From the NCBI RefSeq assembly GCF_030811855.1, contig NZ_JAUSRN010000014.1:112103-176102 (forward strand): DNA of 64,000 bases, read 5' to 3'. Made by a program: the position numbers and the translations under genes. Numbering within the stretch: position 1 is the first letter of the stretch; the number at the start of each line of letters is the position of its first letter. Shown here one piece after another: positions 33,659-44,259 of the stretch. Source of the stretch: Variovorax paradoxus. GTDB lineage: Bacteria; Pseudomonadota; Gammaproteobacteria; Burkholderiales; Burkholderiaceae_C. The notes below the pieces were generated by a model. That model had not been told where the DNA came from, ran no database searches, and worked only from the letters and a program-made list of their open reading frames with translations.

Positions 33659-34360
33659 ATGAGACTCCTTGCACTCACCGCCGGCACGCTGGTGGCCGCA
33701 GCCTTGGCCTGGCATGCCGCGCCCTCCTTCGCCGAGCCGGCGCGCCGCGTGCCCCCGCCCAGGTTCGATGTGATGACGCCGCCGACCGCGATTTACGAAA
33801 CCGCCGTGCTCGCCGGCGGCTGCTTCTGGGGCGTGCAAGGCATATTCCAGCGTGTCAAAGGCGTGAACATCGCCTTGTCGGGCTATGCCGGCGGCGACGC
33901 GAAGACCGCGCGCTATGAACAGGTGGGTTCCGGCCGCACCGGCCATGCCGAATCGGTGCGCATCGTCTACGACCCGAAGCAGATCAGCTACGGCAAGCTG
34001 CTACAGATCTTTTTTTCGGTGGCGCACGACCCGACCGAGCTGAACCGGCAAGGTCCGGACACGGGCCCCCAATACCGATCCACCGTGTTTGCCGAGAACA
34101 TCGAGCAGGCTCGCGTGGCAAGGGACTACATCGCGCAGCTGAACCAGGCCAAGGTCTTCGGCAAGCCATTGGCGACAACCATCGAAATGTCGAAGCCCTT
34201 CTATGCGGCCGAGGCCTATCACCAGGACTTTCTTACTCGCAATCCGAAATATGGCTACATCGTGATCCACGACATGCCGAAGCTCGATAACCTCAAGAAG
34301 CTGTTTCCGGAGAGCTACCGGGCGACACCCGTTCTGGTGAACCCGGCAAAAAGCGGGTGA
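33659..34360 (+). CDS. msrA: Peptide-methionine (S)-S-oxide reductase, exported
   Basis: A 233-aa MsrA with an N-terminal signal peptide (residues 1-25, ending SFAEP), so it is probably periplasmic. The catalytic Cys55 lies in AGGCFWG. Other family segments are GYAGGDAKTARYEQVGSGRTGHAESV and GPQYRSTVF. It reduces methionine S-sulfoxide in exported proteins. The ATG at 33659 has an AAGGA site 6 nt upstream and gives the signal peptide. I see no recycling cysteines in the tail. Confidence 0.92.
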   Translation: MRLLALTAGTLVAAALAWHAAPSFAEPARRVPPPRFDVMTPPTAIYETAVLAGGCFWGVQGIFQRVKGVNIALSGYAGGDAKTARYEQVGSGRTGHAESVRIVYDPKQISYGKLLQIFFSVAHDPTELNRQGPDTGPQYRSTVFAENIEQARVARDYIAQLNQAKVFGKPLATTIEMSKPFYAAEAYHQDFLTRNPKYGYIVIHDMPKLDNLKKLFPESYRATPVLVNPAKSG

Positions 34361-34377
34361 GTAAGAGCGGGTGAATT

Positions 34378-35409
34378 TCAGGCGCCTTTCGGCGCATCCG
34401 CCGTCGCATCGTAGTTGCCGCGGCGTGCCGCCTGGTTGCACTGCGCGCGATGCACGAGCGCTTTCTTCGCCGCTTCCACGTTGGCGCGGTCGCCCTTCCA
34501 GGCATCCAGTGCCGGCTGCTGGACGGCGCGCGAATATGAAAACGCCAGTGCCCAGGGCAGCCGCGACTTGAATCTCTGGTTCATTGCATTCAGCCGGGCG
34601 GAAGCGAGCTGCGCCGATTGGCCGCCCGAGAGAAAAGCGATTCCCGGCACTGCGGCAGGCACGGTGCGCAATAGGCACGCCACCGTGGCGTCCGCCACTT
34701 CTTCAACGCTCTCCTGCTGCGGACAGGCTTGCCCAGGCAGCACCATGTTCGGCTTCAGGAGCATGCCCTCGAGCAGCACGCCTTGCAGCCGAAGCTGGGC
34801 GAACACTGCGTGCAGCGTGTCTTCCGTGATCTCCGCGCAGCGTGCCAGCGAATGATCGCCCTCCATCAGCACCTCGGGTTCGACGACGGGAACGAGTCCC
34901 GCCTCTTGGCACAGCGCTGCGTAGCGTGCCAGCGCATGGGCATTCACCTCGATGCAAGCGCGAGTGGGCAAGCCAGCCCCCGGCGTTATGACGCCGCGCC
35001 ATTTGGCAAAGCGCGCGCCCATTCCAGCGTATTCGGCCAGGCGCTCGCGCAGCCCGTCCAGGCCTTCGGTGACCGTTTCGCCCGGATGGCCCGCCAGCGG
35101 CTTGGCGCCGGTGTCGACCTTGATTCCGGGAATGATGCCCTCTGCGTCGAGCGCCGAGACGAACGACGTGCCCGTGCTGGTTCGCTGCCGGATGGTTTCG
35201 TCGAAGAGGATCGCGCCGCTGATGCATGCGCCCAGGCCCGGCGCGGTAACGATCAGTTCGCGCCAATCGCGCCGCGCGTCCTCGGTCAGCGGGATGCCAA
35301 GTTTGGCGAAGCGCTTGTGGCAGGTGGCGTTGCTCTCGTCCATGGCGAGCAAGCCCTTGTCCGCAGCGACCAGCGCCTGTGCGGTATCGATCAGTGCCTG
35401 TGCAGTCAT
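34378..35409 (-). CDS. Fructose-bisphosphate aldolase class I
   Basis: A 343-aa class I aldolase. The start is ALIDTAQALVAADKGLLAMDESNATCHKRF, the Schiff-base Lys219 lies in EGMLLKPNMVLPG, and FLSGGQSAQLASARLNAMN follows. It cleaves fructose-1,6-bisphosphate without metal. It converges on msrA and lies 51 bp downstream of the FAD oxidoreductase gene on the same strand, so the two may be co-transcribed. No other glycolytic gene is nearby. Confidence 0.93.
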   Translation of the reverse strand: MTAQALIDTAQALVAADKGLLAMDESNATCHKRFAKLGIPLTEDARRDWRELIVTAPGLGACISGAILFDETIRQRTSTGTSFVSALDAEGIIPGIKVDTGAKPLAGHPGETVTEGLDGLRERLAEYAGMGARFAKWRGVITPGAGLPTRACIEVNAHALARYAALCQEAGLVPVVEPEVLMEGDHSLARCAEITEDTLHAVFAQLRLQGVLLEGMLLKPNMVLPGQACPQQESVEEVADATVACLLRTVPAAVPGIAFLSGGQSAQLASARLNAMNQRFKSRLPWALAFSYSRAVQQPALDAWKGDRANVEAAKKALVHRAQCNQAARRGNYDATADAPKGA

Positions 35410-35460
35410 GATGCTGTGACCCTCACTTGCAGCGATCGTACGCCCCTGCCCCGCCTCCGG

Positions 35461-36633
35461 CTAGATCACGTTCTTTTCTACCAGCGGCCGGTTTTCCAGG
35501 ATCCGCGCGAACGAAAGCGGCGACAGGTCGAGTCCGCGGTACTCGCCATAGCGGATGAGCTCGGCCACGCCGCGCCCCGCCGCCGGGCACTGCTGCAGGC
35601 CGTGCCCCGAGAAGCCGTTGGCAAAAAACATGTTCTCGCAGCCCGGATGCAGCCCGAGGATCGCGTTGTGGTCGAACAGGTTCATCTCGTAATAGCCGGC
35701 CCACGCACCCGTCATGCGAATGGCTTCGAAGGCAGGCACGCGCTTGCCCAAGGCGGGCCAGATGAAATCGTCGAACACGCGGTAATCGACTTCGAGCGGG
35801 GCATCGTCGCGGTCCCGGTCCTGGGGCGGCGAAAAACCGCAGATGAAGCGGCGACCCTCGGGCCGAAACCAGATGCCCGACGTGTCGATGACCAACGGAC
35901 AGCCCGGCAGGGTCTCGGGGCACGAGAAGCTGAACACCATGCGGCGCCGGCCGCGCACCGGCAGGTCGACACCGGCCCAGCCCGCCACCTTCGCCGCCCA
36001 CGCACCGGCGGCATTGACTACCAAGTCGGCCTGCAGCACGTTGCCGATGTCGAGCTCGACGCCCGTTACCCGATTCCCGCTGCACTGCAGGCCGGTCGCC
36101 TTTGCCTGCACGTAGAGCGCGCCCTGCGAGATGGCCTTCTTGCGAAAGGCTTGCAACAGGCTGTAGCCGTCGTACCAGCCCTCGCCTGAAAGGCCCAGCG
36201 ACGCCAGCGCGATTTCCTCGGTCGACATCCACGGAAAGCGCGCCTGCAGTTCGTCCGGCGCCATCAGCAGCACGTCGACGCCATGGGCCTTTTGCAGCGC
36301 GTGGTTCTCGCGCAGCACATCGACACCATCCGTGGGCGCCAGATAAAGGTACCCGGGCTCGACCAGGCCGATGTCGGGCACGTTGTCGCCCACGCGCAGA
36401 GTTTCGCCAAGGCCGCGGAAAAATTCGATGCCGTAGAGCGACATCTCGATGTTGATGGCCGTGGAGAACTGCTGCCGGATCGAACTGGCCGACAAGGTCG
36501 ACGACGCCTGCGTGTACGAGAAGTCGCGCTCGACCACGGTGACCTCGAACGGTTCCTCCAGCGGATCCCGGTTCAGGAAATAAGCGATGGAGGAGCCGAT
36601 GGCGCCGCCGCCGATGATCACCACACGACGCAT
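35461..36633 (-). CDS. FAD-dependent oxidoreductase, DAO family
   Basis: A 390-aa protein of the glycine/D-amino-acid oxidase family. It starts MRRVVIIGGGAIGSSIAYFLNRD (FAD motif). Later segments are LVVNAAGAWAAKVAGWAGVDLPVRGRRRMVFSF and GFSGHGLQQCPAAGRGVAELI, typical of this family's FAD-binding C terminus. Substrate is probably an N-methyl or D-amino acid, but it cannot be named. It is divergent from a LysR regulator 85 bp away that likely controls it, and upstream of the class I aldolase. Confidence 0.85.
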   Translation of the reverse strand: MRRVVIIGGGAIGSSIAYFLNRDPLEEPFEVTVVERDFSYTQASSTLSASSIRQQFSTAINIEMSLYGIEFFRGLGETLRVGDNVPDIGLVEPGYLYLAPTDGVDVLRENHALQKAHGVDVLLMAPDELQARFPWMSTEEIALASLGLSGEGWYDGYSLLQAFRKKAISQGALYVQAKATGLQCSGNRVTGVELDIGNVLQADLVVNAAGAWAAKVAGWAGVDLPVRGRRRMVFSFSCPETLPGCPLVIDTSGIWFRPEGRRFICGFSPPQDRDRDDAPLEVDYRVFDDFIWPALGKRVPAFEAIRMTGAWAGYYEMNLFDHNAILGLHPGCENMFFANGFSGHGLQQCPAAGRGVAELIRYGEYRGLDLSPLSFARILENRPLVEKNVI

Positions 36634-36718
36634 GAAATGCCCTTCTTGCTGTTCGCCAACGAGCCCATTGTCCCAAGCGCCGCGAAAAATCGCGAGCCCC
36701 GCACGCAGAATAGCAACG

Positions 36719-37612
36719 ATGAGAAAAGACATTCCCAACCTGGGTGCGCTGCAGGCTTTCGAAGCTTCGGCACGGCTGGGGAGTTTCACCCGCGCGGCGG
36801 CCGAATTGGCCCTTACCCAGAGCGCCGTCGGCCGGCAGGTGGCCTCGCTGGAGCAGCGGCTGGGGGTGCCGCTGTTTTCGCGCGTTCGCCGGCGCCTCAC
36901 CCTCACCGATACGGGACGCGAATATGCGGCGCGCATCCGCCGCCACCTCGACCAGATCCGCCGCGACACGCTGGAAATCAGCGCCGGCCACGACATGGGT
37001 TTTGTGCTCGAAGTGGCCGTGGTGCCCACTTTCGCCACGCAGTGGCTCATTCCGCGCCTGCCCGATTTCAGCCGCAGGCATCCGAACATCACGGTCAACC
37101 TCTCGGCGCGGTCGCAGCCCTTCTCGTTCCAGGAGAACGCCTATGACGCCGCCATCTATTTCGGCGACCAGTTCTGGCCTAACACCCAGGGTGGGCTGAT
37201 CTTTTCCGAGGGCGAAATGGTGCCGGTCTGCAGCCCTGCGTTCCGCGATGCCAACGGCCCGTGGGATGAATCGGCCTTCGAACGCTGCCGCCACGTGCAC
37301 CTGGGCACGCGCGCGCACGCCTGGCGCGACTGGTATGCGCAGCAGGGCTGGGACTACACCGTGCACGCCTCGCGCGGACCGCGCTACGAGCTCTTCACCA
37401 TGGTGACCGCCGCCGCGGCCGCCGGCATGGGCGTGGGCCTCGCGCCGCGCATCCTGATCGAACGCGAATTGCGCACCGGCGAACTCGTGATTCCGATCGA
37501 CCGCCACCTGGACGTGCGCCAGGGCTACTACTTCGCCCATCCCGAAGGCCGGCCGGCTTCCGGGGCGCTGGAGCATTTCAAGCGCTGGGTGCTCGGGCTC
37601 ACGCCCGGTTGA
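36719..37612 (+). CDS. LysR-family regulator (GcvA type)
   Basis: A 297-aa LysR protein. The helix-turn-helix is LGALQAFEASARLGSFTRAAAELALTQSAVGRQVASLEQRLGVPLFSR. The effector domain includes AVVPTFATQWLIPRLPDFSRRHPNITV, typical of the GcvA/AmpR subgroup. Divergent orientation from the DAO-type oxidoreductase gene suggests it activates that gene in response to an amino-acid-related ligand. ATG at 36719 is the family start. Confidence 0.88.
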   Translation: MRKDIPNLGALQAFEASARLGSFTRAAAELALTQSAVGRQVASLEQRLGVPLFSRVRRRLTLTDTGREYAARIRRHLDQIRRDTLEISAGHDMGFVLEVAVVPTFATQWLIPRLPDFSRRHPNITVNLSARSQPFSFQENAYDAAIYFGDQFWPNTQGGLIFSEGEMVPVCSPAFRDANGPWDESAFERCRHVHLGTRAHAWRDWYAQQGWDYTVHASRGPRYELFTMVTAAAAAGMGVGLAPRILIERELRTGELVIPIDRHLDVRQGYYFAHPEGRPASGALEHFKRWVLGLTPG

Positions 37613-37680
37613 CAGGACCGTCTTAGCGTTCGATTGCGGCCGCTGCTGGCCTGCAATTTGCTCCTTTGATCAAAAATGAC

Positions 37681-37692
37681 AGAAAATTTTCT
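37681..37692. promoter_or_regulatory. AT-rich palindrome upstream of the RpiR regulator
   Basis: AGAAAATTTTCT is a perfect 12-bp palindrome about 65 bp upstream of the RpiR start, in an AT-rich tract unlike the surrounding GC-rich DNA. TTATAT follows about 10 bp later (37700-37705) as a possible -10. It is a candidate autoregulatory operator for the RpiR protein. Confidence 0.45.
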
Positions 37693-37757
37693 TTTTTGTC
37701 TTATATTTGTAAACCCATTTTCATCGGACACCCCTTTTCGGGTGCACGAACCCACGC

Positions 37758-38723
37758 ATGAGCACCAACGTCGACAACACGGGCACCACCGTGGCACAGC
37801 GCATTGCGCAGGCTCTGCCGCGGCTGACGCGTTCGCACCGCCAGGTCGCCGACTTCGTGCTGGAGCACCCGCTGCAGGTTGCGACCCTGCCTATCGACGA
37901 GCTCGCGGCCGCCGTCGGCGTGTCCGTCGCCACGGCCAACCGCTTTGCCCGGGCGCTGGACTTCGACGGCTACGCCACCTTTCGCGCCGAACTTGTGCGC
38001 GGGTTCGAGTCGCTGGTGGCGCCAGTGGAGCGCCTGCGCGGCAATCTCGAGCATCCGACCACCGTGGCCGAGGTGTTCGCCACCGCGCTCGACGAAAGCC
38101 GCCGCAACATCGAAGCCACGCGCCAGTCGCTGGACTACGCCGCTTGCGAGGCCGCGGTGCAGCGCATCGGCAAGGCCCGCTCCATCTACATTGCCGGCTT
38201 TGGCGCCAGCGCGTGGCTGGCAGGGCTGCTGCAGCACGGCCTGGACGGCAGCTGCAACGACGTGCGGATGCTCTCCAGCGTCAGCGGCGTCACGCACGCG
38301 GCGCGCTCGCTGATGCACGCCGGGCCGCAGGACCTGTTCATCGGGCTGACTTTTCCGCGCTACCTGACAGACACGGTGGCGCTGGCCCAGATTGCCAAGG
38401 GTCAGGGCTGCGCGGTGCTGGCGCTGACCGACCGCCCGAGTTCGCCGCTGGCGCCGCTGGCCGACGTAGCGCTCTATTGCCAGACCGAAACCAACTATCG
38501 GCCGAACTGCGAGACCAGCGTGCTGGCATTGATCGAGGCGCTGACCAGCGCGGTGGCGCTGCGCGCGCCGCGCGCGGTCCAGTCCGCGAGCCGCATCCTG
38601 CAGGCCGTGCGGCCCTGGCTGCACGGCGCGCAAGGCCTGCCACGGGCCGATGTCGCCACACAACCCCTCGGCGCAGCCACCACGGCCAATGCCCGCAAGA
38701 CAAGGAAGAAAGCTTCCCGATGA
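37758..38723 (+). CDS. MurR/RpiR-family transcriptional regulator
   Basis: A 321-aa regulator. The N-terminal RpiR helix-turn-helix is LTRSHRQVADFVLEHPLQVATLPIDELAAAVGVSVATANRFARALDFDGYATFR. The C-terminal SIS sugar-phosphate-binding fold follows (IYIAGFGASAWLAGLLQHGL, FPRYLTDTVALAQIAKGQGCAVLALTD). RpiR proteins sense phosphorylated sugars or amino sugars, including MurNAc-6-P for MurR. It is the first gene of the peptide-scavenging operon, and its stop overlaps the isoaspartyl peptidase start (ATGA), so it should control it. A cell-wall-derived ligand would fit the operon but is inference. Confidence 0.9.
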   Translation: MSTNVDNTGTTVAQRIAQALPRLTRSHRQVADFVLEHPLQVATLPIDELAAAVGVSVATANRFARALDFDGYATFRAELVRGFESLVAPVERLRGNLEHPTTVAEVFATALDESRRNIEATRQSLDYAACEAAVQRIGKARSIYIAGFGASAWLAGLLQHGLDGSCNDVRMLSSVSGVTHAARSLMHAGPQDLFIGLTFPRYLTDTVALAQIAKGQGCAVLALTDRPSSPLAPLADVALYCQTETNYRPNCETSVLALIEALTSAVALRAPRAVQSASRILQAVRPWLHGAQGLPRADVATQPLGAATTANARKTRKKASR

Positions 38724-39676
38724 AGAAAGCCACGCCCGTCATTGCCATTCACGGCGGTGCCGGCACCATCAACGCCGCAACGACCAGCGCGGCCCAGGCG
38801 CAGGCCTATCACGATGCCTTGCGGAACGTGGTGCTCGCTGCACAGGCGCTGCTTATCAAGGGCGCATCCGCACTCGACGCCACCTGCCTCGCGGTCGAAA
38901 TGCTCGAGGACTGCCCGCTCTTCAACGCGGGTCATGGCTCGGTCTTCACGCACGGCGAAACCCACGAGCTCGATGCCGCCGTGATGGACGGCGCCACCCT
39001 GGCCGCCGGCGCGATTGCCGGCGTGTGCCACATCCGCCGCCCGGTGCGCGCCGCGCGCGCCGTGCTCGAAGACGGCGCCCACGTGCTGCTCGCCGGCCCG
39101 GGCGCCGAAGCCTTTGCGCGCGAGCACGGGCTGGAGATGGTCGAGCCCTCGTATTTCTCCACCGAGGCGCGCCGCCAGCAGCTCTACCGCGTGCGGGGCA
39201 CCGGCCGCGTGGTCACCGACCATGAAGGCGCGGCCATGACGCCGCCGCTCGACGAAGACAAGAAGCTCGGCACCGTCGGCGCCGTGGCGCTGGACATGCA
39301 CGGCCACCTTGCCGCGGCCACCTCGACAGGCGGCATGACCAACAAGCGCGTCGGCCGCATCGGCGATTCCCCGCTGATCGGCGCCGGCACCTATGCCGAC
39401 GACCGCACGGCCGCCGTCTCCTGCACCGGCAGCGGCGAAATGTTCATCCGCGTGGCAGCGGCCTACGACGTTTGCGCCCGCATGGCCTACGGCGGCGCCA
39501 CGCTCGAAGCGGCCACGCATGCGGTCGTGCAGCAGTCGCTGCCCGCCATCGGCGGCACCGGCGGGCTGATTGCCGTCGATCGCCACGGCAACCTGAGCCT
39601 CGCCTTCAACAGCGAAGGCATGTACCGCGCTCACGCGCGCGGCGACGAATCGCCGGTCACGGCCATCTTCGCCTGA
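38720..39676 (+). CDS. iaaA: Isoaspartyl peptidase / L-asparaginase (plant type)
   Basis: A 318-aa N-terminal nucleophile hydrolase. It begins IAIHGGAGTI, and contains LFNAGHGSVFTHGETHELDAAVMDG. The autoprocessing Thr185 lies in KKLGTVGAVALDMHG and is the catalytic nucleophile after cleavage. STGGMTNKRVGRIGDSPLIGAGTY matches the substrate loop. It hydrolyses beta-aspartyl dipeptides and asparagine. In E. coli iaaA precedes gsiABCD, the same order as here. It is translationally coupled to the RpiR gene. Confidence 0.93.
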   Translation: MKKATPVIAIHGGAGTINAATTSAAQAQAYHDALRNVVLAAQALLIKGASALDATCLAVEMLEDCPLFNAGHGSVFTHGETHELDAAVMDGATLAAGAIAGVCHIRRPVRAARAVLEDGAHVLLAGPGAEAFAREHGLEMVEPSYFSTEARRQQLYRVRGTGRVVTDHEGAAMTPPLDEDKKLGTVGAVALDMHGHLAAATSTGGMTNKRVGRIGDSPLIGAGTYADDRTAAVSCTGSGEMFIRVAAAYDVCARMAYGGATLEAATHAVVQQSLPAIGGTGGLIAVDRHGNLSLAFNSEGMYRAHARGDESPVTAIFA

Positions 39677-39698
39677 CACCCCCTTCTCCTCGCACCCC

Positions 39699-41576
<1,878 letters not shown>

Positions 41577-41643
41577 TCGATCGACCAATTTTTCAACCCG
41601 CAGGCCCTCCTGCATTTTTTCTCGAACCACCGGAGTTCTTTCC

Positions 41644-43194
41644 ATGAAGCAATCTTCTTCCTCCCTGCGATGGGCTTCCGCACTGCTGGGCCTGGCCGCG
41701 TTGGCGGCATCGGGCACGGCCCTGGCCGCCAAAGACGTGGTGCTGTCGATCGGCTACCAGCCCGAGACGCTGGACCCGTACAACACCAACACCACCATCA
41801 CCACCGCGGTGACCAAGACCTTCTATGAAGGCCTGTTCCAGTTCGACAAGGACCTGAAGGTGCAGAACGTGCTCGCGGAGAGCTACGACGTGTCGAAGGA
41901 CGGCCTGGTCTACACCATCAAGCTGCGCACCGGCGTGAAGTTCCATGACGGCACCGACTTCAATGCAGAAGCCGTCAAGTTCACGCTCGACCGCGTGTTG
42001 AACCAGGACAACAGGCTGCTGCGCTACAACCAGTTCAACCGCGTGAGCAAGGTGGAGGCGCTGAACCCCACCACCGTGCGCATCACGCTGAAGGAGCCCT
42101 TCGGTCCATTCATCAACTCGCTGGCCCACGCCTCGGCCGCAATGATCTCGCCGACGGCGCTCAAGAAGTGGGGCAACAAGGACATCGCCTTCCACCCCGT
42201 GGGCACCGGCCCCTTCGAGTTCGTCGAGTGGAAGCAGACCGAAGCCGTCAAGGCCAAGAAGTTCGACGGCTACTGGAAGAAGGGCTATCCGAAGGTCGAC
42301 AACGTCTCGTGGAAGCCGGTGCTCGAGAACAACACGCGCGCTGCGATGCTGCAGACGGGCGAAGCCGATTTCGCGTTTCCTATTCCCTACGAACAGGCCG
42401 AGCTGCTGAAGAAGAGCGAAAAGCTCGAAGTGGTGGCCACGCCGTCGATCATCACGCGCTTCCTGGCCTTCAACATGCTGCAGAAGCCCTATGACAACCC
42501 GAAGGTGCGCGAAGCCATCGGCTACGCCATCAACAAGGAAGCACTGGCCAAGGTCGCCTTTGGCGGATACGCCTTCCCCGCGCAAGGCATCGTGCCGCAG
42601 GGCGTGAAGTACGCCGAGAAGATGGCGCCCATTCCCTACGACCTGAAGAAGGCCAAGGAACTGATGAAGGAAGCCGGCTATCCGGACGGCTTCGAGTCGG
42701 TGCTGTGGAGCGCCTACAACAACACGACCAGCCAGAAGACCATCCAGTTCGTGCAGCAGCAGCTCGCGCAGATCGGCATCAAGCTGCAGGTGCAGGCGCT
42801 CGAAGTGGGCCAGCGCACCGAGCAGGTGGATGCTTGGCCCGATCCGAAGACGGCCAAGGTCCGCATGTACTACACGGGCTGGTCGTCGTCGACCGGTGAA
42901 GCCGACTGGGGCCTGCGCCCGCTGTTCGCCTCGGAAGCCTGGGCGCCCAAGCTGAACAACATGTCGTTCTACAAGAGCGAGGTGGTGGACAACGCGCTGG
43001 CCAAGGCGCTGGTTACCGTGGACGACAAGGAAAAGGCCGCGCTCTACAAGACTGCGCAGGAAGAAATCCGCAAGGACCTGCCGCGCGTGCCGATGGTCAC
43101 GGAGCAGAACCTGTCGGCGCATGCCAAGCGCCTGTCGGGTGTGTTCGTGATGCCGGACGGCAACATCAACATCGACGCCATCGCTGTCGACTGA
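41644..43194 (+). CDS. gsiB: Periplasmic peptide-binding protein (GsiB-like)
   Basis: A 516-aa SBP family 5 protein with a signal peptide (residues 1-29, ending ALAAK). The body begins VVLSIGYQPETLDPYNTNTTITTAVTKTFYEGLF and contains GVKFHDGTDFNAEAVKFTLDRVL, the family hallmark. It captures peptides for GsiACD. The ATG at 41644 gives the signal peptide. A 134-bp gap with three hairpins separates it from gsiC, which may set a higher level for this subunit. Confidence 0.9.
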   Translation: MKQSSSSLRWASALLGLAALAASGTALAAKDVVLSIGYQPETLDPYNTNTTITTAVTKTFYEGLFQFDKDLKVQNVLAESYDVSKDGLVYTIKLRTGVKFHDGTDFNAEAVKFTLDRVLNQDNRLLRYNQFNRVSKVEALNPTTVRITLKEPFGPFINSLAHASAAMISPTALKKWGNKDIAFHPVGTGPFEFVEWKQTEAVKAKKFDGYWKKGYPKVDNVSWKPVLENNTRAAMLQTGEADFAFPIPYEQAELLKKSEKLEVVATPSIITRFLAFNMLQKPYDNPKVREAIGYAINKEALAKVAFGGYAFPAQGIVPQGVKYAEKMAPIPYDLKKAKELMKEAGYPDGFESVLWSAYNNTTSQKTIQFVQQQLAQIGIKLQVQALEVGQRTEQVDAWPDPKTAKVRMYYTGWSSSTGEADWGLRPLFASEAWAPKLNNMSFYKSEVVDNALAKALVTVDDKEKAALYKTAQEEIRKDLPRVPMVTEQNLSAHAKRLSGVFVMPDGNINIDAIAVD

Positions 43195-43205
43195 CCCCCC
43201 CCGAA

Positions 43206-43281
43206 GCGGCTCACTTCGTGTAGCCGCCTCCCCCTCAAGGGGGCGACACCTGCGGCCCGGCTAAGCCGGTTCCGCGGTGTC
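43206..43281. repeat. Triple-hairpin intergenic element between gsiB and gsiC
   Basis: Three consecutive dyads: GCGGCT/AGCCGC (43206-43227), CCCCC-TCAA-GGGGG (43230-43243), and a long stem from GACACC (43245-43250) to GGTGTC (43276-43281) with an inner CCGGC-TAA-GCCGG. It resembles a repeated intergenic element I associate with Comamonadaceae genomes (from memory, not checked). Placed inside an operon it could protect the gsiB mRNA 3' end or attenuate the permease genes. Confidence 0.65.
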
Positions 43282-43328
43282 TCCCGATTGGCCCCGAGGC
43301 CCCGACGAGGGCTGACTGTCTGTATGCC

Positions 43329-44249
43329 ATGCTGAATTACTTTCTCAAACGACTGTTGGGCCTAATCCCGACGCTGCTCATCGTGGCGGTGCTCGTGTTC
43401 CTGTTCGTCCACATGCTGCCCGGGGACCCGGCGCGCCTTGCCGCCGGCCAGGAGGCCGACGAGCAGACGGTGGCCATGGTTCGCCACGAGCTGGGCCTGG
43501 ACAAGCCGCTGCCGCAGCAGTTCGCAAGTTTCTTCACCCACATGCTGCAGGGCGACTTCGGCACCTCGATCCGCACGCGGCGGCCGGTGTCGACGGAGAT
43601 TGCCGAGCGCTTTTTACCGACGGTGATGCTGACCGTCACCAGCATGGTGTGGGCGGTGATTTTCGGCATGGGCATCGGCATTGTCTCGGCCGTGTTCCGC
43701 AACCAATGGCCCGACCGGATCGGCATGACCCTGGCCGTGTCGGGCATCTCCTTTCCGGCATTTGCCCTGGGCATGCTGCTGATGCAGATCTTTTCCGTCC
43801 AGCTCGGCTGGCTGCCCACCGTAGGCGCCGCCACCTGGAAGCACTACATCCTGCCCTCGATCACGCTGGGCGCCGCCGTTGCCGCCGTGATGGCGCGGTT
43901 CACGCGCGCATCGTTCGTCGAAGTGATCCAGGAAGACTTCGTGCGCACGGCGCGTGCCAAGGGCGTGCGGGAGCGCACCGTCATCATCAAGCACTGCCTG
44001 CGCAACGCGCTGATCCCCGTCGTCACGATGATGGGCCTGCAGTTCGGCTTTCTGCTGGGCGGCTCGATTCTGGTCGAGGCGGTCTTCAACTGGCCCGGCC
44101 TCGGCCGCCTCTTGGTCGATGCGGTGCAGATGCGCGACTACCCCGTCATCCAGACGCTGGTGCTGCTGTTCTCGCTCGAATTCATCCTGATCAACCTGGT
44201 GGTCGATGTGCTGTACGGCTACATCAATCCCACCATCCGCTACAAGTGA
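43329..44249 (+). CDS. gsiC: Peptide ABC transporter permease (GsiC-like)
   Basis: A 306-aa DppB/GsiC-type permease. The N-terminal segment is MLNYFLKRLLGLIPTLLIVAVLVFLFVHMLPGDPARL, and the EAA loop is FVEVIQEDFVRTARAKGVRERTVIIKHCLRNALIPVVT. It has about six membrane spans. It pairs with GsiD and lies after the triple-hairpin element. Confidence 0.93.
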   Translation: MLNYFLKRLLGLIPTLLIVAVLVFLFVHMLPGDPARLAAGQEADEQTVAMVRHELGLDKPLPQQFASFFTHMLQGDFGTSIRTRRPVSTEIAERFLPTVMLTVTSMVWAVIFGMGIGIVSAVFRNQWPDRIGMTLAVSGISFPAFALGMLLMQIFSVQLGWLPTVGAATWKHYILPSITLGAAVAAVMARFTRASFVEVIQEDFVRTARAKGVRERTVIIKHCLRNALIPVVTMMGLQFGFLLGGSILVEAVFNWPGLGRLLVDAVQMRDYPVIQTLVLLFSLEFILINLVVDVLYGYINPTIRYK

Positions 44250-44259
44250 GCAAGCAGCC

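Noticed and set aside
38720..39676. A 666-codon frame that would fuse a long N-terminal part to the isoaspartyl peptidase
   Set aside because: Its first half overlaps the RpiR gene in another frame; the peptidase starts with an ATGA overlap at 38720.
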